A stretch of DNA of 64,000 bases. Origin: Daejeonia sp002484105 (lineage in GTDB: Bacteria; Bacteroidota; Bacteroidia; Flavobacteriales; Weeksellaceae). Position 1 is the stretch's first letter; each line of letters starts with the position of its first letter. The position numbers and the translations under genes are program-made. Where the stretch lies: positions 1,302,001 to 1,366,000 of the forward strand of contig NZ_CP195105.1 of assembly GCF_051175565.1 (NCBI RefSeq), given 5' to 3'. The notes beneath the pieces were generated by a model. That model searched no databases. It was not told where the DNA came from and was given only the letters and a program-made list of their open reading frames with translations. This document shows positions 26,102 through 35,614 of this stretch, in pieces.

Positions 26102-27832
26102 ATGATCACAAATCCCTTTAAAACTACCACCTCAATTCTTGCATTTTCCGCTTTGTTAGCGTTCAATTCAGGTTTTGCGCAAAAGAATACGAAAAACACG
26201 AAAGATGCTCCAGTATTTTCCAATTTCGTGTATCAAGGAAAAGATAAAATTTACGACGAAAACCCTTTGAAGGAAGGCGAATTCTATTCTCCAATTCTGC
26301 AAGGTTGTTATCCTGATCCTGCGATTACAAGAAAAGGTGACGATTATTATTTGGTCAATTCTTCGTTTTCGATGTTTCCAGGCGTTCCTATTTTTCATTC
26401 CAAAGATTTGGTGAATTGGAAGCAGATTGGGTACGTTTTGGATCGCCCATCTCAATTAAAAGTTGAAACTGCTGGTGTTTCCGCAGGAATTTACGCGCCT
26501 GATATTAAATACAACAAACACAACGATACATTCTATATGGTGACCACCCAAATTGCGAGTGGCATCGGAAATATGGTCGTGAAAACCAAAGATCCAGCAA
26601 AAGGTTGGAGCGAGGTTAAAAAGTTAAATTTCGATGGAATTGATCCTGCCATTTTCTTTGATGATGATGGAAAAGCGTATATCGTCCACAACGATGCTCC
26701 AGATAAAGGGAAAGAGCGTTATAGCGGTCATCGTGTGATTAAATTATGGGAATACGATTTAGAAAAAGACGATGTTATTCCTGGAACGGATAAAATTATT
26801 GTGGATGGTGGTGTTCATCCCGACCAAAATCCGATTTGGATAGAAGGTCCACATCTGTACAAACACAAAGGGAAATATTATCTGATGTGTGCCGAAGGTG
26901 GAACCGGAGATTGGCATTCTGAAGTAATTTTTACATCGGATTCTCCAAAAGGTCCATTTATTCCCGCGAACAATAACCCAATTTTGACGCAAAGATATTT
27001 TCCAAAAGACCGAAAAAATAAAGTGGATTGGGCAGGACACGCTGATTTGGTGGAAGGTCCAAACGGACAATGGTATGGCGTTTATTTGGCAGTTCGTCCA
27101 AACGAAAAACAACGCGTCAATACCGGTCGAGAAACGTTTATTCTTCCCGTAGATTGGAGCGGAACGTATCCCGTTTTCGAAAACGGTTTGATTCCAATGA
27201 AACCAACCACCAAAATGCCAAAAGGAGTTACCAATCAAGTTGGCAAAAACGGATTTTTACCGAATGGAAATTTCACGTTTACCGATAACCTTTCTACACC
27301 GAATTTGGATTACAAATGGATTGCAATGCGCGGACCGAGAGAAAACTTCATCAATGTATCAAAAGATGGAACTAAAGTAATTCCTTTCACTACAAATATC
27401 AAAGCGCAAGCGCCCGTTTCGGCGTTGTTTCACCGACAACAGCACGCTACTTTTGATGCGACTGTTACTTTGAAGTATCAACCAAAATCCGAAGCTGATT
27501 TAGCAGGAATTACTTGTTATCAAAATGAAAAATCAAACTATGTTTTCGGGGTGACGAAAAAAGGAAACGATACTTATTTGGTTTTGGAAAGAACAGAAAA
27601 ATCGGGTTCAAAACTTCTTGCAAGCGAAAAAATTGATGTCAAAAAACCTATTCAATTGCAAGTCACTGCAAAAGGAGATGATTACAATTTTAATTATTCC
27701 ACAGACGGAAAATCCTTCAAAAATCTTGGAGGAACAGTTTCCGGAGATATCTTGTCAACGGATGTTGCAGGTGGATTTACAGGCGCTTTGATTGGTTTGT
27801 ATTCCACTTCAGGGAATGATGTTCGTCCTTGA
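26102..27832 (+). CDS. GH43 beta-xylosidase / alpha-L-arabinofuranosidase with C-terminal beta-sandwich
   Basis: A 576-residue secreted GH43 enzyme. The signal peptide ends near GFAQ (27). The catalytic base is Asp72 in GCYPDPA, the modulator Asp181 in GIDPAIFFDDDG and the general acid Glu248 in WIEGPH. The last 180 residues form the concanavalin-like sandwich typical of larger GH43 xylosidases (AGITCYQNEKSNYVFGV). It lies 22 bases after GH95. The exact glycone, xylose or arabinose, cannot be read from the sequence. Confidence 0.9.
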   Translation: MITNPFKTTTSILAFSALLAFNSGFAQKNTKNTKDAPVFSNFVYQGKDKIYDENPLKEGEFYSPILQGCYPDPAITRKGDDYYLVNSSFSMFPGVPIFHSKDLVNWKQIGYVLDRPSQLKVETAGVSAGIYAPDIKYNKHNDTFYMVTTQIASGIGNMVVKTKDPAKGWSEVKKLNFDGIDPAIFFDDDGKAYIVHNDAPDKGKERYSGHRVIKLWEYDLEKDDVIPGTDKIIVDGGVHPDQNPIWIEGPHLYKHKGKYYLMCAEGGTGDWHSEVIFTSDSPKGPFIPANNNPILTQRYFPKDRKNKVDWAGHADLVEGPNGQWYGVYLAVRPNEKQRVNTGRETFILPVDWSGTYPVFENGLIPMKPTTKMPKGVTNQVGKNGFLPNGNFTFTDNLSTPNLDYKWIAMRGPRENFINVSKDGTKVIPFTTNIKAQAPVSALFHRQQHATFDATVTLKYQPKSEADLAGITCYQNEKSNYVFGVTKKGNDTYLVLERTEKSGSKLLASEKIDVKKPIQLQVTAKGDDYNFNYSTDGKSFKNLGGTVSGDILSTDVAGGFTGALIGLYSTSGNDVRP

Positions 27833-27910
27833 TTTACTTTTATTTGATTCGATCTAAATTAATAAAGCATTCGCTTTTTAAGTTTAAATGCTTCCGTTTA
27901 AGTTTTTGTC

Positions 27911-27931
27911 ACTCTGAGGTTCTCGAAGAGT
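27911..27931. repeat. Short intergenic palindromic repeat (REP-like)
   Basis: ACTCT and AGAGT arms flank GAGGTTCTCGA, inside a segment resembling the short dispersed repeats scattered between flavobacterial genes. The arms are short, so confidence is low. Confidence 0.3.
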
Positions 27932-27968
27932 CTTTGCAAGTTTGAAACAAAAGTTCAAAATTATTAAA

Positions 27969-29588
27969 ATGAAAAACAATATCTTCATATCAACGTTTTT
28001 CTTATTCACAGGTTTATCTGGGTTGCAAGATTGTGCAGCCCAGACTAAACCGCTGAAAACGGAAATCCAACAATCAACACCATTTACCAATCCGATTATG
28101 TGGGCAGACATTCCTGATTTGTCGGTAACGAGAAATGGAGATGATTTTTATCTGATTTCCACAACGATGCATTTAATGCCTGGAGCGCCGATTATGCATT
28201 CCAAAGATTTGGTGCATTGGGAAATGTCGAGTTATGTTTTCCAAACCTTGAACGATAATTCCAAATATGATTTATTGGACGGAACCGTTTATGGTCGTGG
28301 ACAATGGGCGTCTTCCATTCGCTATCATAAAGGGAAATTTTATGTTTTGTTTTCACCAAATGATGAACCTTTCAAATCGTACATTTATTCCACAGATGAT
28401 CCTCAAAAAGGCGATTGGAAACTGATTACAAGAACCAAACATTTTCACGATGCTTCCTTATTTTTCGATGATGATGACCGTGTGTATGTGTTTACTTCCA
28501 ACAAAGTTTTTGAGTTGAGTAAAGATTTCAAAGAAGTCATTGGAAACCAAAATGGAACCGAAGTTTTTCAAAGAGATGCAGAAGAAAATGCACTTTTAGA
28601 AGGCAATCAAATCATCAAAAGAAACGGAAAATACTATATGATGATGATTTCTTGGCCTCGTGGAAAAAATCGTCGACAAGTGGTGTATAGAGCGGATAAA
28701 ATTGGTGGTCCTTACGAAAAGAAAGTCATTTTAGAAGACAATTTTAACGGTTTTCCGTATGTTGGACAAGGGGCACTGATTGATGATAAAAACGACAATT
28801 GGTATGCGTTAATTTTCCAGGATCGAGGTGGAGTTGGACGTGTTCCGCTTTTGTTCAATGTGAAATGGGAAAACGATTGGCCGGTTTTAGGAAACAACGG
28901 AAAAACCGAATTACACGGAGAAGTTCCGCTTTCACCATTCAAAGCAAAGAATCATTTTACAGAAGGTGATGATTTTTCAGAATCGAAACTGAAAATTCAA
29001 TGGCAATGGAATCATAATCCGATTAATGCTGCTTGGTCTTTAACCGATAGAAAAGGTTTTATGCGTTTGAAAACCGATCGCGTTGTTGAAAATCTCTATT
29101 TGGCGCCAAATTCTTTAACCCAAAGAATGGAAGGTCCAAAATCTCAAGGCACAATTTCATTGGAATTAAAAGCAATGAAAGATGGTGATGTAGCTGGATT
29201 AAGTGCATTTAATGGAGATTCTGGCGTACTTGCGGTGGAACAAATTGGCAATGAAAAATTCATTGTTTTTTCTGAACAAAATGTTGATCTCGATCCAAAA
29301 ACAAAAGAAGTTTTAAAAGTCGATAAAAAAGAAACTGCAAGAATTCCGTTGAAAGGAAACCAGGTCTATTTCCGTGTAGATGCAGATTTTAACTTAGGAA
29401 AAGACGTTGCAAAATTTTCGTACAGCACCGATAATAAAACGTGGAAAACCATTGCTTCCGATTACAAAATGATTTTCGATTACCGGAGATTGTTTATGGG
29501 AAGTAAATTTTTGATTTTCAATTATGCTACAAAATCAAAAGGTGGTTTTGTAGATGTTGATTATTTTGATTACCAAAGATTAGAGTAA
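27969..29588 (+). CDS. GH43 family glycosidase with C-terminal beta-sandwich
   Basis: A 539-residue secreted enzyme of the same GH43 branch as its upstream neighbour. Catalytic acids are Asp50 in DIPDLSV, Asp161 in FHDASLFFDDD and Glu211 in LLEGNQ. The C-terminal half carries the same sandwich fold (VAGLSAFNGDSGVLAV). A TTG codon at 27942 would add nine residues, but the ATG at 27969 starts directly on the signal peptide. The LQDC just before AAQ could be a weak lipobox. The pair of related GH43 genes suggests a tandem duplication followed by divergence. Confidence 0.9.
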   Translation: MKNNIFISTFFLFTGLSGLQDCAAQTKPLKTEIQQSTPFTNPIMWADIPDLSVTRNGDDFYLISTTMHLMPGAPIMHSKDLVHWEMSSYVFQTLNDNSKYDLLDGTVYGRGQWASSIRYHKGKFYVLFSPNDEPFKSYIYSTDDPQKGDWKLITRTKHFHDASLFFDDDDRVYVFTSNKVFELSKDFKEVIGNQNGTEVFQRDAEENALLEGNQIIKRNGKYYMMMISWPRGKNRRQVVYRADKIGGPYEKKVILEDNFNGFPYVGQGALIDDKNDNWYALIFQDRGGVGRVPLLFNVKWENDWPVLGNNGKTELHGEVPLSPFKAKNHFTEGDDFSESKLKIQWQWNHNPINAAWSLTDRKGFMRLKTDRVVENLYLAPNSLTQRMEGPKSQGTISLELKAMKDGDVAGLSAFNGDSGVLAVEQIGNEKFIVFSEQNVDLDPKTKEVLKVDKKETARIPLKGNQVYFRVDADFNLGKDVAKFSYSTDNKTWKTIASDYKMIFDYRRLFMGSKFLIFNYATKSKGGFVDVDYFDYQRLE

Positions 29589-29590
29589 AA

Positions 29591-29670
29591 GCCACAAAGT
29601 GGCGAATTACAATAGCATCGGTTGTAGCAGATGAATAAAAATTTTAGTAAAAGCAAAGCCCTGAAAGGGC
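29591..29670. repeat. Paired intergenic palindromes (REP-like)
   Basis: Two perfect small hairpins 54 bases apart, GCCAC-AAA-GTGGC (29591-29603) and GCCCT-GAA-AGGGC (29658-29670), lie between the GH43 and CE1 genes. The paired, intergenic arrangement is that of flavobacterial REP-like repeats. They may also damp transcription between the genes. Confidence 0.55.
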
Positions 29671-29784
29671 GACAGATTTTTAACAAGATTTAAAATGAAT
29701 AAAATCAATGTTAATGAAGAAATATTATAAAATAGTCATTTTTTAAACGAATAAGTGTAAATTATACAATTAAAAACAAATCCC

Positions 29785-31710
29785 ATGAACAAAAGTATTT
29801 TTACCTATTTAATGTTTATGTTTTTGACCGGATTTTTATCTGCTCAAAATTACAGCAAACAAGCGCCAGAAGGTTTTGACAAGCTTCAAAACAATATTCC
29901 GCATGGAAAAATTGATTCTATTTCTTATCCTTCGAAAACGGTTGGAGTCGATAGGAAAGCACTCATTTATTTGCCACCAAATTATTCAAAATCAAAAAAA
30001 TATCCTGTGTTGTACTTGCTTCACGGAATTGGCGGCGACGAAAAAGAATGGTACAAAAACGGAACCCCTCAAATAATTTTAGACAATTTGTATGCGCAAG
30101 GAAAAATCGAACCGATGATTGTGGTGCTTCCCAATGGTCGTGCAATGAAAGACGATCGTGCTTCTGGAAATATTATGGCGCAAGATAAAGTCGAAGCGTT
30201 TGCTACTTTTGAAAAAGATTTGTTAAACGATTTAATTCCTTACGTTGAAAAACATTTTTCAGTTAAAAAAGACCGCGAAAACCGTGCATTGGCTGGACTT
30301 TCAATGGGAGGTGGACAAACCCAAAATTTTGCTTTTGGGAACACCGATAAATTTGCTTGGTTGGGTGCATTTTCTTCGGCACCAAATACCAAAGAACCGA
30401 AAGAATTACTTCCTCATCCTCAAGATGCGAAAAAATTCAAATTAATTTTTCTTTCGTGTGGAGATCAGGATGGTTTGATGCCTTATAGTAAAAGAACGAG
30501 CAATTATTTGGGCGAAAATAGAATTCCACATATTTTCTATGTCGAACCAGGTGGTCACGATTTCAAAGTTTGGAAAAACGATTTGTACATTTTTTCGCAA
30601 CTTATTTTTAAACCTGTTGATCAAGCCACTTTCAAAGATTTTACGGTTTTCGGAACTCCTGCTATAACCAATGTTCGAAATGCGCAGTTTCCACAAATTT
30701 TTCCCGATGGAAGTGTTTTGTTTAAAATTAAAGCACCCGAAGCGAAAACGGTTCAAGTTGATTTGGGCAAAAAATACGATTTGAAAAAGGATGCAGAAGG
30801 TTTTTGGACTGGGAAAACCGATCCACAAAGTGGGAGTTTTCATTATTATTCTTTGTTGATTGACGGTGTTGCGGTTGCCGATCCTGCAAGCGAAACTTTT
30901 TACGGAATGGGGCGTTATGCAAGTGGAATTGAAATTCCTTTTGATGGAGATTCTTTTTATCAACTGAAAGATGTTCCGCACGGCGATATTCGGATTAAAA
31001 ATTACTTTTCGAAAGTGACGAATTCTTGGAGACGAATGTTCGTATATACGCCGCCAGGATATGATCAAAAATCCGCTGAAAAATTTCCTTCGTTGTATAT
31101 TTTGCACGGTGGTGGCGAGGACGAAAGCGGTTGGGCAAATCAAGGAAAAACCAATCTAATTTTAGATAATCTTATCGCTGAAGGAAAAGCCAAAAATATG
31201 GTCATCATAATGCCGGATGCGAATATTGGACAAAGTGGATTTGGAAATTTTGGTGAACGAAATTTACAGCTATTCGAAAGAGAGTTGAAAGAGTCCATCA
31301 TTCCTTTTGCTGAAAGCAACTATCGAATCAAAAATGATGCTGCAAATCGTGCATTAGCAGGACTTTCGATGGGTGGAATTTACACGTTGTATGTTGGAAT
31401 TAACAATCCTAATATGTTCTCGAATCTAGGTGTTTTCAGTTCGGGTTATATCTTGCCAATGCTTCAGGAAGTGGCGGATAAACAATATAAATTTCTTTCG
31501 GAAAATAAAACAAAATTCAATTCAAACATCGAAAACTTCTGGATTTCAATGGGTGGAAAAGAAGATATTGCCTATCAAAATTGTCAAATAATGATTAAAA
31601 AATTTGACGAATTGGGCATTAAATATTCTTACTCAGAATATCGAGGAGGACATACTTGGCCCGTTTGGCGAGAAAGTGTAAGGGATTTTGCACAAGTGAT
31701 TTTTAAATAA
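29785..31710 (+). CDS. Tandem CE1 esterase (two esterase domains around an E-set/CBM48-like domain)
   Basis: A 641-residue secreted protein with two complete alpha/beta-hydrolase domains of the feruloyl/acetyl-xylan esterase CE1 type. Domain 1 (residues about 35-280) has Ser173 in GLSMGG, an Asp near 227-229 and His258 in GGHDF. Domain 2 (about 405-640) has Ser528 in GLSMGG and His623 in GGHTW. Between them, at about 290-400, lies an E-set domain like the CBM48-like units of such esterases (VLFKIKAPEAKTVQVDL, FHYYSLLIDG). The two halves are diverged, so one may take ferulate and the other acetate. This is an inference from comparable two-headed enzymes. Confidence 0.88.
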   Translation: MNKSIFTYLMFMFLTGFLSAQNYSKQAPEGFDKLQNNIPHGKIDSISYPSKTVGVDRKALIYLPPNYSKSKKYPVLYLLHGIGGDEKEWYKNGTPQIILDNLYAQGKIEPMIVVLPNGRAMKDDRASGNIMAQDKVEAFATFEKDLLNDLIPYVEKHFSVKKDRENRALAGLSMGGGQTQNFAFGNTDKFAWLGAFSSAPNTKEPKELLPHPQDAKKFKLIFLSCGDQDGLMPYSKRTSNYLGENRIPHIFYVEPGGHDFKVWKNDLYIFSQLIFKPVDQATFKDFTVFGTPAITNVRNAQFPQIFPDGSVLFKIKAPEAKTVQVDLGKKYDLKKDAEGFWTGKTDPQSGSFHYYSLLIDGVAVADPASETFYGMGRYASGIEIPFDGDSFYQLKDVPHGDIRIKNYFSKVTNSWRRMFVYTPPGYDQKSAEKFPSLYILHGGGEDESGWANQGKTNLILDNLIAEGKAKNMVIIMPDANIGQSGFGNFGERNLQLFERELKESIIPFAESNYRIKNDAANRALAGLSMGGIYTLYVGINNPNMFSNLGVFSSGYILPMLQEVADKQYKFLSENKTKFNSNIENFWISMGGKEDIAYQNCQIMIKKFDELGIKYSYSEYRGGHTWPVWRESVRDFAQVIFK

Positions 31711-31854
31711 AAAGAATTCAAAAATTCACCATATAGACGAGTTGCGAAATTGATTGATATACTTGATTTGAATATTGCCATAGTGCATCAAAGTGAATCT
31801 TTACAAGAAAAAGAGTATCATCATAAAAAGCAAATTACGAAGTATTCGAAATAA
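31711..31854 (+). pseudogene. Open 47-codon stretch, possible gene-end remnant
   Basis: Directly after the CE1 stop the same frame stays open for 47 codons (KEFKNSPYRRVAKLIDILDL and onward) to a TAA, without any start codon. The YRRVAKLIDILDLNI part reads like the tail of a small helix-turn-helix antitoxin-type regulator. It may be the leftover of a deleted gene, or chance in AT-rich DNA. Confidence 0.2.
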
Positions 31855-31872
31855 ACTTTTAAATACCTAAAA

Positions 31873-33948
31873 ATGAAAAGACCAAATATCATCACTCTTG
31901 TTGGCGCAGCACTTTTTCTCTCGACAAGCCAGTTCAATGCGCAGCAAGTTCCGGACAAAAAATCCGACTTTAAATATGAGCATGCCGCCATCGGGAATCC
32001 ATATTTGCCATTATGGGAACATGTGCCTGATGGTGAACCAAGAGTTTTTGATGACCCCGATCATCCTGGGAAAAAGCGTGCTTATATCATCGGTTCGCAC
32101 GACGTTCGCTATAATAGTTATTGCGGCGCCGACATCAGAATGTGGTCGGCTCCTGTGGAAGATTTAACGCAATGGCGGGATGAAGGTCCGATTTTTACTT
32201 ACGGAATTGATAACCAATGGGATGTGATGTACGCGCCAGATTTGGTGGAAGTGAAAAAGAAAGATGGAACCAAAGAATACTATTTGTACCCACACAGCCG
32301 CGGAAAAAACCGTGAAGCAATGGTGGCGAAAGGAAATCGTCCAGACGGCCCTTTTACGCCAATTAATTTAACCCAAGATGGAAGAAGTACCGTTCCCGGA
32401 AGTGTGTTTGGGTTCGATCCTGCGGTGTATGTAGAACCAATAAGCGATCCGAAAGATCCTGATTTTAATATTGGTTTCAGAGCGTATGGTTATTGGGGAT
32501 TTCAGAAATCTTCCGCTGCTGAACTGGATCAAAAAACAATGTATTCTGTTCGTCCCGGCACGAAAATAATTGAACGCCTTTTGCCTGCTGGAAAGAAATA
32601 CGGAGAAATCCGTGATCCGGAAGGAACAGTTTTTCCTGCTATTTATCCAGGAGAAGATTTAGGGAAATTCAACTTTTTTGAAGCATCATCCATCCGAAAA
32701 GTCGGCAATAAATATGTGTCGATTTATAGCGGTTATTCTGGTCCTGATTATGGGATTTCAAGTTCGAATTCTACGTTACGATATGCGGTTGCAGATTCAC
32801 CTTTAGGTCCTTGGAAAATCGGTGGTGTTCTTGTGGATTCCAGAGCACCTGTTCTGAATGAAGATGGAACTGCGATTATCACTTCCAACGCAGGACACAA
32901 CACGCACGGAAGTATACAAGAGATTAACGGACAATGGTATGCGTTCTATCATCGTCCACCACGCGGTTTTGGTTATGCAAGACAGGCAATGGTGGCTCCA
33001 ATTTCTGTTTCTTGGGATGAAAAATCTGTTGCGGATGGTGGAATGGTTTATTTAACAGGTTTCGATCCGTATTTAAAAGGAAATTTTTTGACGGTAAAAG
33101 ACAGCAAAGGCAACGAGTACAAAGGTGCGGAAGTTACCTCTGAAGGATTCAATTTTTATGGTTTAAATCCGTATCAATATTATTCTGCAGGATATGCCGC
33201 CTATTTGTCCGACAACAGTATGCAGCAGGATTCATGGGATATTTGGGATAATAGTATGCCGGTTACGAATATGAAAAACGGAGCGATTGTCGGATATAAA
33301 TATTTCGGTTTTGGCGGATTGGATAAAGCAGTGTACGGCTTGAAGCCTTTCGCTGGAACGAAAAAAGGGAATAACACTACTTTCAGTCTTTGGCTGACTC
33401 CAAAATCGGAAAAGTCCTTTACAATAAATGTTTGGCTGGATGGTCCTTATGCTAACTCTACCTGGAAGGGGAAAAAAATCGGGGAAATAGTAGTTCCTGC
33501 AAATTCAAAAAAAGAATTGAAAGAATTTACCATTGACGTCGCCAAATTCGTGGATGGATTGGATAAAAAACACGCCATTTTTCTCGTTGCTGAAGGCGAA
33601 GGTCCTGATGCACTTTTGGATTTGGAAGGACTTGCTTTTAATTCAAAAAATAAAAAAATTAAAAGACCTGTTGCACCAACAGTTCAAATTTCAGTTAACG
33701 GAAAAAATATCGACCTCCCCAAAACATCGGTTCGTTCTACAGAAGCGAACGGAATTGTCGGATACGATATTTACGAAGCAAACTACACGGCTTCTAAAAA
33801 TGGAAAAACGCCAGTAATCAAAGCGAAATCTACCAATCCGGAAGTCAAAATATCAATTACGCAACCGGATTCAAAATCTGGAAAGGCAATGGTAAAATTT
33901 GATTATCAAGGTCAAGTAAAAACATATCATATTTTGCCGAAAAGCTAA
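31873..33948 (+). CDS. GH43-like glycosidase with C-terminal accessory domains
   Basis: A 691-residue secreted protein. The signal peptide ends around FNAQ (24). The N-terminal 400 residues form a GH43-like propeller with Asp53 (PDGEPRVF), Asp182 (FGFDPAVY) and Glu270 (FFEASSIRK). The FFEAS block is shared with the signal-less GH43 of the minus operon, which suggests a common branch. Residues about 440-590 resemble a CBM6-like beta-sandwich, and the last 100 look like an Ig-type domain. Substrate specificity is not evident. Debranching of arabinoxylan is inferred from the locus. Confidence 0.8.
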   Translation: MKRPNIITLVGAALFLSTSQFNAQQVPDKKSDFKYEHAAIGNPYLPLWEHVPDGEPRVFDDPDHPGKKRAYIIGSHDVRYNSYCGADIRMWSAPVEDLTQWRDEGPIFTYGIDNQWDVMYAPDLVEVKKKDGTKEYYLYPHSRGKNREAMVAKGNRPDGPFTPINLTQDGRSTVPGSVFGFDPAVYVEPISDPKDPDFNIGFRAYGYWGFQKSSAAELDQKTMYSVRPGTKIIERLLPAGKKYGEIRDPEGTVFPAIYPGEDLGKFNFFEASSIRKVGNKYVSIYSGYSGPDYGISSSNSTLRYAVADSPLGPWKIGGVLVDSRAPVLNEDGTAIITSNAGHNTHGSIQEINGQWYAFYHRPPRGFGYARQAMVAPISVSWDEKSVADGGMVYLTGFDPYLKGNFLTVKDSKGNEYKGAEVTSEGFNFYGLNPYQYYSAGYAAYLSDNSMQQDSWDIWDNSMPVTNMKNGAIVGYKYFGFGGLDKAVYGLKPFAGTKKGNNTTFSLWLTPKSEKSFTINVWLDGPYANSTWKGKKIGEIVVPANSKKELKEFTIDVAKFVDGLDKKHAIFLVAEGEGPDALLDLEGLAFNSKNKKIKRPVAPTVQISVNGKNIDLPKTSVRSTEANGIVGYDIYEANYTASKNGKTPVIKAKSTNPEVKISITQPDSKSGKAMVKFDYQGQVKTYHILPKS

Positions 33949-34012
33949 TTATCAATTCTTCAAATCACAAAATATCAGATGAGGTTTCATTTGGAAAATA
34001 AATCAGAATATT

Positions 34013-35569
34013 ATGGAAAAACAGGCAAATAAGGCGTACATCATGGGGATTACCGTGATCGCTACTTTGGGAGGATTGCTTTTCGGGTACGATACGGCAG
34101 TGATCTCAGGAACCGTAGAATCTTTGCGGCACTTTTTTATAGATCCGATGCACTTATCTTTAAATGAAGCCAACGCTATGGAAGGTTTTGTGGTGAGCAG
34201 CGCACTTATCGGATGTGTTATTGGTGCAGCAATTGCCGGATTTCTAAGTCAGCAATTTGGAAGAAAAAAGACGCTTTTTGTAGCGGCACTTCTGTTTTTT
34301 CTGGCTGCGATTGGTTCGGCTTGGCCGGAAATCGGGTTTCATATGCCGGATTCCAAAGATCATACTTTTGTGTATTTCTTTGTTTTTTACAGAATTATCG
34401 GCGGAATTGGGGTAGGAATTGCATCTATGGTTTCGCCAATGTACATTGCAGAAATTGCACCTACTTCCAAAAGAGGAAGTTTGGTAGCGCTCAATCAGTT
34501 TGCGATTATTTTCGGGATGCTGGTGGTGTATTTTGTGAATTACTTTATTGCAAAACAAGGCGATGAAACCTGGCTTCACCAAACCGGTTGGCGTTGGATG
34601 TTCGCCTCATTGGCTATTCCGTCCGGACTGTTTTTCCTGCTGCTCTTTATTGCACCAGAAACGCCAAGATGGCTCGTCATGAAAGGTAGAAACCAGCAAG
34701 CACAAATTATTCTGGAAAAATTAGTGGGAACTAAAGAGTCTGAAAAAGAACTTCAAGAGATTCAAAAAAGTTTTCAGAATGAGGAAAACGCTTCTATGAA
34801 ATCCTATTACCGTTTTATGCTGACGTGGCTAATTCTGTTTGCCGTTGGTGTTATTGGATTGTATGCCGCAGGTGTTTCCAGTGCTTTGGAAATTGCCATG
34901 ATTATCAGCTTTCTTATCGCGCTTTACGTTCCCATCAAATCGTATGGTTTTGCCATTATTATTACGGGCGTTTTGCTTTCTGCTTTTCAACAATTTGTTG
35001 GGATTAATGTGGTTTTATATTACGCACCGGAAATTTTCAAAAGTATGGGTTCGGGAACGGATTTTGCTTTAATGCAGACGATTATTGTAGGATTTGTGAA
35101 TTTAACGTTTACAGTTCTCGCCATTCTTACCGTTGATCGTTTTGGGCGAAAACCACTTTTAATTATCGGCGCTTTGGTGATGGCTATTTCGATGCTGATT
35201 TTGGGAACTTCATTCTCCGAAAACCTTTCCGGAACATTGAAATTAATTTGTATGCTGACCTATACCGCTGGTTTTGCAATGTCTTGGGGACCGGTTTGCT
35301 GGGTAATGTTGGCAGAAGTTTTCCCGAATTCTGTTCGTTCCGTCGTGATGTCTGTTGCGGTTGCAGCGCAATGGGTTTCCAACTTTTTAGTATCCTGGAC
35401 ATTTCCAATTATGGACAAAAATGAAACTTTGATTACGCATTTCAATCACGGTTTTGCCTATTGGGTTTATAGTATTCTTGCCGTTTTAGCTGCTGTTTTT
35501 GTTTGGAAATTTGTTCCCGAAACCAAAGGTAAAACACTTGAAGACATGGAAAATATCTGGAAAAAGTAA
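34013..35569 (+). CDS. xylE: XylE-like D-xylose:H+ symporter (MFS sugar porter)
   Basis: A 518-residue sugar-porter carrier of the XylE/GLUT family, located in the inner membrane. Signature motifs are GGLLFGYDTAVISGT at the first helix, RIIGGIGVGIASMVSPMYIAE, PETPRWLVMKG at the end of the sixth helix, QQFVGINVVLYYAPEIF (substrate-binding helix 7), DRFGRKPL and the terminal PETKGKTLEDME. Between the cytoplasmic loop and helix 7 (residues about 268-308) lie two extra hydrophobic stretches, absent from E. coli XylE (491 residues). Its place among xylan enzymes and with xylA/xylB in the locus makes xylose the expected substrate. Confidence 0.9.
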   Translation: MEKQANKAYIMGITVIATLGGLLFGYDTAVISGTVESLRHFFIDPMHLSLNEANAMEGFVVSSALIGCVIGAAIAGFLSQQFGRKKTLFVAALLFFLAAIGSAWPEIGFHMPDSKDHTFVYFFVFYRIIGGIGVGIASMVSPMYIAEIAPTSKRGSLVALNQFAIIFGMLVVYFVNYFIAKQGDETWLHQTGWRWMFASLAIPSGLFFLLLFIAPETPRWLVMKGRNQQAQIILEKLVGTKESEKELQEIQKSFQNEENASMKSYYRFMLTWLILFAVGVIGLYAAGVSSALEIAMIISFLIALYVPIKSYGFAIIITGVLLSAFQQFVGINVVLYYAPEIFKSMGSGTDFALMQTIIVGFVNLTFTVLAILTVDRFGRKPLLIIGALVMAISMLILGTSFSENLSGTLKLICMLTYTAGFAMSWGPVCWVMLAEVFPNSVRSVVMSVAVAAQWVSNFLVSWTFPIMDKNETLITHFNHGFAYWVYSILAVLAAVFVWKFVPETKGKTLEDMENIWKK

Positions 35570-35614
35570 AGTTAATTTATTCGATATTCTGAAAAAAAAT
35601 CAAAATCCTATACA

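Noticed and set aside
29591..29670. Possible CRISPR-like repeats
   Set aside because: The two hairpins differ in sequence and there is no regular spacer series. No CRISPR array or cas gene was seen in the window.
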